Assembly (NCBI GenBank): GCA_023474345.1
Contig: JAMCXS010000022.1
Span: 142,927-206,926, forward strand
Source of the DNA: Acidobacteriota bacterium
Lineage (GTDB): Bacteria > Acidobacteriota > Terriglobia > UBA7540
DNA length: 64,000 bases
Reading direction: 5' to 3'
The notes under the pieces were generated by a model. The model saw only the letters and a program-made list of their open reading frames with translations, was not told where the DNA came from and made no database searches. The position numbers were made by a program, and so were the translations under genes. This document shows, piece by piece, positions 46,673-53,507 of the stretch. The stretch's first letter is position 1; every line of letters starts with the position of its first letter.

Positions 46673-47506
46673 ATGGCAAACCTGCTTCAATTCGAGAAGA
46701 TCGGATATTGGTCGGAGCTTAAGCTCGAAATACTGAAAAAATACGCTAAAGCGTATTCCACCATCCTTGGAGCACAAAGAAATCCCTCCTTGTACCACGT
46801 TTATATCGATGCGTTTGCTGGCGCTGGAATGAACCTCTCAAGGACGAGCGGAGACCTTGTTCCGGGAAGTCCACGCAATGCACTCGCTGTGCAACCCCCA
46901 TTTCGTGATTACTATTTGATTGACATCGACGCTGGGAAAGTCGGGAGTTTGAAGAAATTGGCAGGTGAACAGTCGAACGTCCACATCTTTTCTGGAGACT
47001 GCAACCAAATTCTCCTCAAGGAAGTCTTCCCGCGAGTCCGGTTCGCGGATTATCGGCGAGCGTTATGCATCCTAGACCCGTACGGATTACATCTCGATTG
47101 GAACGTAATCCAAACAGCCGGGCAGATGCGGAGCATAGATCTTTTCCTGAACTTTCCGGTCGTTGACATGAATCGAAACGTTTTGTGGCGCGATCCTACG
47201 AGAGTAGAACCGCAACAGATTGCTCGAATGAATCGCTTCTGGGGAGATGAATCTTGGCGGGGCATTGCGTACAGCACCACAGGTAATCTTTTCGGATACC
47301 CCGAAAAGGAAGCAAACGAAACAGTGGCCGAAGCCTTCCTTCACCGGCTCAGGGAAGTCGCTGGGTTCAACAGAGTTCCGCGTCCCGTGCCCATGAGAAA
47401 TTCCAAAGGTGCAGTCATCTATTACCTGTTTTTCGCATCTCAGAAGAATACGGCAGAGAACATCGTTGAGGATATCTTTGAGAAGTATCGCAGGCGGGGT
47501 GAATAA
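46673..47506 (+). CDS. tcmP: Three-Cys-motif partner protein TcmP
   Basis: The 277-residue protein shows VYIDAFAGAGMNLSRTSG, GSPRNALAV, YYLIDIDAGKVGSLKKLAGE, NVHIFSGDCNQIL, ALCILDPYGLHLDWNVI and DLFLNFPVVDMNRNVLW. This arrangement, with a Rossmann-like methyltransferase fold, matches TcmP as I know the family. Its function is unknown. ATG 46673 is preferred over a TTG at 46658 because GGAG lies nine bases upstream. The coding sequence is visibly AT-richer than neighbouring genes, suggesting transfer. The Gp37/Gp68 gene starts two bases after its stop. Confidence 0.85.
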   Translation: MANLLQFEKIGYWSELKLEILKKYAKAYSTILGAQRNPSLYHVYIDAFAGAGMNLSRTSGDLVPGSPRNALAVQPPFRDYYLIDIDAGKVGSLKKLAGEQSNVHIFSGDCNQILLKEVFPRVRFADYRRALCILDPYGLHLDWNVIQTAGQMRSIDLFLNFPVVDMNRNVLWRDPTRVEPQQIARMNRFWGDESWRGIAYSTTGNLFGYPEKEANETVAEAFLHRLREVAGFNRVPRPVPMRNSKGAVIYYLFFASQKNTAENIVEDIFEKYRRRGE

Positions 47507-47508
47507 CA

Positions 47509-48357
47509 ATGTCGTTTGAATCGTCAATCGAATGGACTGACGCAACGTGGAATCCGGTTCGCGGGTGCACGAAAATCAGCGCCGGGTGCAAGCACTGCTA
47601 CGCTGAGACCTTTGCGGAGCGGTTTCGTGGGGTTAAGGGGCATCCCTATGAGCAAGGATTTGATCTGCGGCTAGTGCCGGAAAAACTTGGGGAGCCGCTG
47701 CGCTGGCGTTCGCCCAGGATGATTTTTGTCAATTCCATGAGCGACTTGTTCCACGAGGATGTTCCGGACGAATATATCCTTGCCGCCGCGCGGGTGATGT
47801 TAACAGCAAAGTGGCACACCTATCAGGTGCTCACCAAGCGTGCCCTGCGTCTTCAAAAACTCCTTAGAACAAAGCTCCGGTTCGCGGCCTCTCAGCCCCA
47901 CATCTGGTGGGGCGTCAGCGTGGAAAACCGGAAGTACGGGCATCCGCGAATCGATCAACTCCGTGCCGCGCCCGCCGCGGTCAGGTTCCTCTCCATCGAG
48001 CCACTGCTGGAATCGCTCGGGCCATTGGACCTGCGCAGTATCAATTGGGTTATTGTGGGCGGTGAAAGCGGACCCGGAGCCCGGCCTATGAAAAAGGAGT
48101 GGGTGATCCCCATCAGAGACCAATGCCGAAGGTATGCAGTACCCTTCTTCTTCAAACAGTGGGGAGGAGTGCGCAAGGGCGTTGCAGGCCGCGAGCTCGA
48201 CGGCAGAACATATGACGAGTTGCCCCAAAGAGTTCCACACCCACTGTTAGGGGTATCTAAGTGCCTTGCCATTGCCGAAAGGATCGAGGCGCCATTCAGA
48301 ACGAACCGCCCAACCAACGCCCCTCAACCCGCCATCCCGTGCTACGCGCTTGCGTAG
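47509..48357 (+). CDS. Gp37/Gp68-family (DUF5131) three-Cys-motif protein
   Basis: The 282-residue protein begins IEWTDATWNPVRGCTKISAG, with a C-x6-C-x2-C cluster (GCTKISAGCKHCYAE) resembling a radical SAM cluster. FVNSMSDLFHEDVPDEYILA, WWGVSVENRK, RFLSIEPLLE and WVIVGGESGPGARPM follow, the family core. It is named after phage Gp37/Gp68 and is the partner that gives TcmP its name. The last about 30 residues (after YDELPQRV) do not resemble the family and run toward the repeat region, so the 3' end may have been altered. Together with tcmP it forms a compact two-gene cassette. Confidence 0.88.
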   Translation: MSFESSIEWTDATWNPVRGCTKISAGCKHCYAETFAERFRGVKGHPYEQGFDLRLVPEKLGEPLRWRSPRMIFVNSMSDLFHEDVPDEYILAAARVMLTAKWHTYQVLTKRALRLQKLLRTKLRFAASQPHIWWGVSVENRKYGHPRIDQLRAAPAAVRFLSIEPLLESLGPLDLRSINWVIVGGESGPGARPMKKEWVIPIRDQCRRYAVPFFFKQWGGVRKGVAGRELDGRTYDELPQRVPHPLLGVSKCLAIAERIEAPFRTNRPTNAPQPAIPCYALA

Positions 48358-48387
48358 CACAGACCGCAGGCTGCGTACGCGCCGTGA

Positions 48388-48605
48388 CGGTGGCGGGCTG
48401 TTCCACGGTGACGCCGTAGTCCGTAGGGGCAATTCATGAATTGCCCCTACCTCGCAAGCCCGCCAACCGCGTTCCCGAGGTAGAGCGGGGCGGCTGCTGT
48501 AGCGGCGATCTGTGATCGCCGAAACGTCGAGCATAGCTCGACGCTACAGAATTGCGGGTGGGGCACGGATCGGGGTTTTGCGATCAATGCGACCGATAAG
48601 GGCAG
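48388..48605 (+). repeat. 218-bp direct repeat, copy A
   Basis: It is nearly identical to copy B over its full length, with a few substitutions such as CCAACCGCG for CCAACTGCG. It contains a 28-bp perfect palindrome (48423-48450, half-site GTAGGGGCAATTCA). It also carries a 51-bp TGTAGCG-bounded double hairpin (48498-48548). The right end is GCGACCGATAAGGGCAG. Confidence 0.9.
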
Positions 48606-48822
48606 CCACGGCACCGGTCCTGTGACGTGCTTTTTTGCAGACCACAACTGACGAACCCACGGTATTGAAGGCGACGCCGTGGCCCGCCGCATACCGCAAC
48701 GACGGCGGTCTGCGCTACTCACTCGCTGGGGCTCTTGGCTCTTGGGATACAAAATCCCACGGACAGCAAGGCACTGTCCGCAGCCACCGATACGACCTAC
48801 ATTTGTGTCCATCACAGCGTGA

Positions 48823-49040
48823 TGGCGGCGGGGTGTTCCACGGTGACGCCGTAGTCCGTAGGGGCAATTCATGAATTGCCCCTACCTCGCAAGCCCGCCA
48901 ACTGCGTTCCCGAGGTAGAGCGGGGCGGCTGCTGTAGCGGCGATCTGTGATCGCCGAAACGTCGAGCATGGCTCGACGCTACAGAATTGCGGGTAGGGCA
49001 CGCGTCGCGTTTTTGCGATCTGTGCGACCGATAAGGGCAG
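48823..49040 (+). repeat. 218-bp direct repeat, copy B
   Basis: The same architecture as copy A: 28-bp palindrome at 48858-48885 and TGTAGCG double hairpin at 48933-48983. The spacing between the two copies is 217 bases. The core also occurs in reverse orientation at 28383-28512 and partly at 30190-30270. Confidence 0.9.
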
Positions 49041-49220
49041 GGCTCGGGGCTCCCGGGTGTTGTGGCACTTGTAGAGACGTTCCGCTGGAACATCTTGTTC
49101 CTGCCAGCCCTACGTCTTGGATTCCCCCTGGGTGCGAGTGCAGGAAACCGCCGGGCGAAAGTCAAGCGAAGGCTGACTCAGCGGTTCAGAATCTGTGCGC
49201 CTCTGCTCAGCTTTTCCGCG

Positions 49221-49229
49221 TGCTATACT
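49221..49229 (+). promoter_or_regulatory. Extended -10 promoter before the Cys-rich peptide gene
   Basis: TG-C-TATACT lies at 49221-49229. The predicted start is about 49236, only a few bases before GTG 49239, so the message may be leaderless. Confidence 0.45.
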
Positions 49230-49238
49230 AAAAAAATC

Positions 49239-49658
49239 GTGGCTAGGGGCAGCCTGTGGACTTTACTATTGGCGTTCAGCCTTTGGATTCCCTTCCATAC
49301 GTTTCTACAGACAACGGCGGGGATGATCCAATGCCGCTCGACCTGTACCTGCGGCTGCTGCATGCACGGTCACGCAAAGTGCCCCATGATGTCGATGGGT
49401 GCTGCAGCGGGATCATGTGCTTCCAGAGCCTCCCTGGCTGAACAGTCTCAATCTGGTTCCCATTGCGGTTGTTCGGTATCTCAAAAAGATCCTATATTCA
49501 TATCTGATACGCATTCGGACCTGTTTTTTGATCTCCCAAGAGTGGAACTGGCTTATCGGCTTCCTTCGTTGAGGCATCACGTCGACGGAGATTTCCCCCG
49601 CGTGCCTCTTCCTGACGCCTGCGTCCCTGATCCCCCGCCCAAAGCCCTCGCTGCTTAA
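49239..49658 (+). CDS. Small secreted Cys/His/Met-rich protein, putative metal binder
   Basis: From GTG 49239 the protein has 139 residues. It opens with ARGSLWTLLLAFSLWIPFH, a signal-like hydrophobic stretch. A cysteine-dense stretch follows, MIQCRSTCTCGCCMHGHAKC then PMMSM, with GSCAS and HCGCS further on: nine cysteines in about 60 residues with interspersed His and Met. The C-terminal part (DTHSDLFFDLPRVELAYRLP) is soluble-looking. I do not recognise the family. The ligand arrangement suggests copper, zinc or another thiophilic metal, by inference. The TonB-dependent receptor follows 77 bases after it. Confidence 0.5.
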   Translation: MARGSLWTLLLAFSLWIPFHTFLQTTAGMIQCRSTCTCGCCMHGHAKCPMMSMGAAAGSCASRASLAEQSQSGSHCGCSVSQKDPIFISDTHSDLFFDLPRVELAYRLPSLRHHVDGDFPRVPLPDACVPDPPPKALAA

Positions 49659-49735
49659 TTGGGCAAACCTGATTCCTGCTGCCTCGCGGTCTGTCCGTGG
49701 GGTTGTGTCTATTGGTTTCTCTGAGGAGAGCTTCC

Positions 49736-51952
49736 GTGAAGTTTAAGCGGCCTGTATCTTTGCTGGCGCTCGTGCTTCTTCTCGCCGCGCCCGGGCATGC
49801 CAGCATCTTTGGCAATGTCCGAGGGGTCGTTCATGATCCCCAGCACAGGCCGGTTGGGGAGGCACAGGTCACCATTCGCGCCAAGGGCTCGGCGTGGTCG
49901 CGGACGGTGAAGTCGAATGCCGAAGGTGAATTCGAGTTCACTGCGGTCCCGGTCGGCGCCTACGCCGTTACGGTGAGCGCGAAGGGCTTCCAGCCGCTTG
50001 AGCAGCGGATTATCGTCGCTTCGGGAAGCGCGTCGATCCTTCACTTCCAACTGAGCCTCCAGCGCATGAAACAAAGGCTGGAAGTTTCCGGGGCGCCCGA
50101 AGTCATCAACCCCGAGTCCTCCAGCAGCGAGACTCTTGTCAACCGCCAGGAGATTGCCCGTACTCCAGGCGCGGACCGCACGAACAGCCTGGCGATGATC
50201 ACTGACTATGTGCCCGGTGCCTACATGGTTCATGATCAGCTCCACGTCCGTGGCGGGCATCAGGTAAGTTGGGAGGTGGATGGTGTTCCCGTCCCGAACA
50301 CGAACATCGCGAGCAACGTTGGGCCGCAGTTTGATCCAAAAGACGTTGACTACGTTGAGATGAAGACCGGGGGCTATTCCGCCGAGTATGGCGACCGGAC
50401 CTACGGCGTCTTCAACGTGATTCCGCGCACAGGCTTCGAGTACAACAACGAGGGCGAGCTGGTCGCGAGCTACGGCACTTTCAACCAGACCAACGATCAA
50501 CTGAGTTTTGGGAGCCACAGCGACCGCTTTGCCTATTACGGAAGTCTTAGCGCGAACCGCTCCGACCTTGGCCTGATGACCCCGGTGACCCAGGTCCTCC
50601 ACGACATGGAAAGCGGCGTCGGGGGTTTTGGTTCTCTGATTTTCAACGCCACGCCGAAAGATCAGTTGCGCCTGGTGGCTTCCGCCCGCGGCGACCACTA
50701 CCAGATTCCGAACACGCCTGAGCAGCAGGTTGCGGGCATCCGTGACCTTGATCTCGAGCGCGACGCCTTTGTGAACTTTTCGTGGGTTCACACCTTTAAT
50801 GCCGGGGCGTTGCTGACCGTTTCTCCCTTTTACCATTACAACCGGGCCGATTTTGTGGGCGGTCCCAATGATATGCCATACGTCTTGGACAACAATCGCG
50901 GCTCGCACTACGTGGGCGGGCAAGCAACGCTGGCTGTTGTGAAGGGAAAACACAACGCGCAATTCGGCCTGGAAACTTTTGCTCAGCATGACGACACTTT
51001 TTTCGGGTTGCGGGCGGCCGGCCCGAGCGGGCAGATTCTGCAGCAACGCCTCATGCCTTGGGGAAACCTGGAGGCTCTGTTCCTTCAGGATCAGTACCAG
51101 ATTACTCCCCGGCTCTCGCTGAACGGGGGTGTCCGGCTTACGCACTACGCGGGCCTGCTTTCGGAGAACGCTGCTTCGCCGCGGGTTGGAGCGGCGCTTC
51201 GCCTGCCCAAACTTGGCTGGATCTTGCGAGGCTTTTACGGGCGTTATTATCAGGCTCCGCCGCTCGATACCGTTTCCGGGTCGCTGGCGGAGTTTGCGCT
51301 CCAGGAAGGATTCAGTTATCTCCCCTTGCACGGCGAGCGCGACGAACAATATCAGCTTGGCTTGACGGTGCCATTCCACGATTGGGTGCTCGATACGGAC
51401 ATTTTCCGCACCCACGCTAGAAACTTTTTCGATCACGACGTCATCGGCAACTCAAACATCTTCCTGCCGCTGACGATCCAGGGCGCGCGCGTCCAGGGCT
51501 GGGAAGCAACCTTGCGCTCGCCTGAAATTTTCCGTCGCGCTCGAGTTCATCTTGCTTACTCGCATCAATTCGCGCAGGGGTTCGGAGCCGTGACCGGAGG
51601 CTTGACCGATTTCGCCCCGCCCGAAACAGGCTTCTTTTTCCTCGATCACGACCAGCGCAACACCCTGAGCACTGTTGTCACCGCTACGCTGCCCCATCGG
51701 GCTTGGGCCACCGCAACCGTCGCCTATGGTTCGGGCTTCCTGAACGGCGACGGCCCCGCGCATCTGCCCGCCCACACAACTTTTGACGCTTCCTTCGGAA
51801 AGTCTTTTGGCGAGGCCTGGTCGTTCGCCCTGAACACCTTGAACATCGCTAACCGGCGCTACCTGCTCGACAACAGCAACACCTTCGGCGGAACGCATTA
51901 CGTGAGCCCGCGAGAAATCTACGTCGAGTTGCGGTACCGCTTCCACTTCTGA
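49736..51952 (+). CDS. TonB-dependent outer-membrane receptor with carboxypeptidase-regulatory-like N-terminal domain
   Basis: The 738-residue protein starts at GTG 49736 (GAGGAG seven bases upstream) with a signal peptide (PVSLLALVLLLAAPGHA). The CnaB-like domain follows (VRGVVHDPQHRPVGEAQVTI, AVPVGAYAVTVSAKGFQPLE). The plug contains NPESSSSETLVNRQEIARTP and YMVHDQLHVRGGHQVSWEVD. The beta-barrel ends in YVSPREIYVELRYRFHF, a terminal Phe typical of outer-membrane barrels. It transports an unknown ligand using TonB energy. The domain order is common in Bacteroidota and Acidobacteriota. Its partner may be the Cys-rich protein upstream. Confidence 0.94.
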   Translation: MKFKRPVSLLALVLLLAAPGHASIFGNVRGVVHDPQHRPVGEAQVTIRAKGSAWSRTVKSNAEGEFEFTAVPVGAYAVTVSAKGFQPLEQRIIVASGSASILHFQLSLQRMKQRLEVSGAPEVINPESSSSETLVNRQEIARTPGADRTNSLAMITDYVPGAYMVHDQLHVRGGHQVSWEVDGVPVPNTNIASNVGPQFDPKDVDYVEMKTGGYSAEYGDRTYGVFNVIPRTGFEYNNEGELVASYGTFNQTNDQLSFGSHSDRFAYYGSLSANRSDLGLMTPVTQVLHDMESGVGGFGSLIFNATPKDQLRLVASARGDHYQIPNTPEQQVAGIRDLDLERDAFVNFSWVHTFNAGALLTVSPFYHYNRADFVGGPNDMPYVLDNNRGSHYVGGQATLAVVKGKHNAQFGLETFAQHDDTFFGLRAAGPSGQILQQRLMPWGNLEALFLQDQYQITPRLSLNGGVRLTHYAGLLSENAASPRVGAALRLPKLGWILRGFYGRYYQAPPLDTVSGSLAEFALQEGFSYLPLHGERDEQYQLGLTVPFHDWVLDTDIFRTHARNFFDHDVIGNSNIFLPLTIQGARVQGWEATLRSPEIFRRARVHLAYSHQFAQGFGAVTGGLTDFAPPETGFFFLDHDQRNTLSTVVTATLPHRAWATATVAYGSGFLNGDGPAHLPAHTTFDASFGKSFGEAWSFALNTLNIANRRYLLDNSNTFGGTHYVSPREIYVELRYRFHF

Positions 51953-52068
51953 TCCCCCGGAACAATTAGCGCCGGCATGGACGGAAAGTGCTATTGTACT
52001 TGCCAGCCTGCCATGACAAACTAGCGCGAGATTGGCGGGCACCTTTGCGGAGGGAATAAAGCGGCTGC

Positions 52069-52587
52069 ATGAAACCCCAAGGAAAAGAACCATCCGGAAC
52101 ATCAGGAACACACAATGGCATTGTTTCCCGTTTCTTTCTACTCAGCGCTGCCATATCGAAGTTGGTTCCCATGGTGGATATGGATGCGGCACATGTCAAG
52201 GTCAGCTTGACAACGCCTCAGTGGCAATACATCGAACACCGTGACGGGCGGCAGGAACTCTACAATTGGACGGTTGACCCTAAGGAGCAAGACAATCTGG
52301 TGGCTTCCCTGCAGGAACAGGCGACTCTTGAAAGGCTGCATTCCCGCCTGGTGGATTTGGTGACGGATGCCACCGGCCCTTGGCGCGGCCCCGAGTATTT
52401 GCTGGCTTTGGGCACGGGAAATCCATCCCAGCCCGCAGCCCTTTTCCCTAAGCCCTTGCAGCCGGGAAATCCGCAAAATCTGTTTCGAATCGGCATGGCG
52501 CAGGCGTACTTCCAGTCTCAGCCGTCCGCGCCAACCCGACCTTCGCGGTCTGAGCGGGATCTGATGAGGAGCTTGCCCTACCAGTAG
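52069..52587 (+). pseudogene. C-terminal remnant of a sulfatase-family protein
   Basis: A 172-codon frame contains VSLTTPQWQYIEHRDGRQEL followed by YNWTVDPKEQDNLV. This closely resembles the C-terminus of secreted sulfatases (a 'YIE..GR.ELYD...DP.EQ.NL' pattern). The catalytic N-terminal region with its formylglycine CxPSR motif is absent, and the sequence before it is unrelated. It is probably a decayed gene fragment at the edge of the accessory region. Confidence 0.6.
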
Positions 52588-52621
52588 CATGAGTAGTTAA
52601 GAGTCATGAGTAGTTAAGAGT
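52588..52621 (+). repeat. 17-bp tandem duplication
   Basis: CATGAGTAGTTAAGAGT occurs twice head to tail, 52588-52604 and 52605-52621, directly after the sulfatase remnant and before the glycan genes. Confidence 0.9.
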
Positions 52622-52638
52622 AAGGTTGATGCCATATT

Positions 52639-53457
52639 ATGAGAAGCTCCACGACGGCAGCTGAGTACGGTTTGGAAGAAACGTACTGGTGGTTTGTAGG
52701 CCGCCGTGCAATCCTGCAAAGAATTCTGCGGCGGCTCGGGCAGCTGAGTGCCGTGGCCATTGATGTTGGCTGCGGGACAGGCCGGAACATGCTACTGCTG
52801 GACCAGCACGCGGGGCGAGTGGCGGGAGTTGATCGTTCCTTGGCAGCACTCGGAATTGCCGCTTCCCGAGGGTGCGCAGTAGGGTGCGCTGATGGCCAGC
52901 GCCTTCCGTTCGCCGATGCTTGCGCGGACTTGGTCACGGCCTTCGACGTGCTCGAGCACTTGGATGAGGATGTGAGCGCTCTCGTGGAGTTTAATCGTAT
53001 CCTTCGGCCGGACGGCTTGCTCCTAATCACGGTTCCGGCTTACCGCTTCCTGTGGAGCGAGCACGACGAGGCACTGATGCACCGCAGAAGATATGTCGCC
53101 TCCGAGTTGCACGTGAAGCTTAACCGGACGGGATTTAGCGTCCTCCTGCGAAGTTACGCAGTCTTCTTTGCGTTTTTCCCCATTCTCTTTTACCGGCTCT
53201 ACCGTGGTTTATTCCCTAAGGACGCGATGTCACCCAAAGCCTCACACGTGATTCTGCCGTCCTTCTTGAACGTCATGTTCACGTGGATGTTGCGGCTTGA
53301 GGCGCGGCTTATGGGAGTGGTTCGACTGCCTTGGGGAACATCGATCGTGATGCTGGCGCGGAAGCAACCCGAGCCTAGCCATGTGCCATCGGCAGATTGC
53401 TCAGCAAAGATTCGCACACACGGCGACCACTCTACAGAGGACTGCCTTGTCGGGTGA
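52639..53457 (+). CDS. Class I SAM-dependent methyltransferase
   Basis: The 272-residue protein contains the SAM motif VAIDVGCGTGRNMLLLDQ, GVDRSLAALGIAA, LPFADACADLVTAFDVLEHL and FNRILRPDGLLLITVPAYRF. A C-terminal amphipathic/hydrophobic segment (YAVFFAFFPILFYRLYRGLF) may associate it with the membrane. It belongs to the general methyltransferase-11/12 type and its location suggests glycan or polyprenyl-linked sugar modification. It overlaps nothing before it; the YfhO-like gene starts 50 bases after its stop. Confidence 0.85.
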   Translation: MRSSTTAAEYGLEETYWWFVGRRAILQRILRRLGQLSAVAIDVGCGTGRNMLLLDQHAGRVAGVDRSLAALGIAASRGCAVGCADGQRLPFADACADLVTAFDVLEHLDEDVSALVEFNRILRPDGLLLITVPAYRFLWSEHDEALMHRRRYVASELHVKLNRTGFSVLLRSYAVFFAFFPILFYRLYRGLFPKDAMSPKASHVILPSFLNVMFTWMLRLEARLMGVVRLPWGTSIVMLARKQPEPSHVPSADCSAKIRTHGDHSTEDCLVG

Positions 53458-53507
53458 GTGCTGGGTGGCCAGACCGATCCTTACCAACCACAAGGAGAGT
53501 ATCTAAC

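Larger units (their letters stand above)
48358..49238. other. Repeat-filled gap of 881 bases
   Basis: No gene is supported. The region is a 218-bp direct duplication (48388-48605 and 48823-49040) with palindromic elements, plus unique sequence between and around. Open frames here run through repeats and are not coding. Confidence 0.65.

Noticed and set aside
48447..48872. Open frames inside the duplicated repeat region
   Set aside because: They repeat because the DNA repeats. They run through palindromes and have no family similarity.
49709..51436. A long open frame of 575 codons antisense to the TonB receptor gene
   Set aside because: It is a shadow of a GC-rich coding gene on the other strand, has no domain or signal, and overlaps an intact family member.
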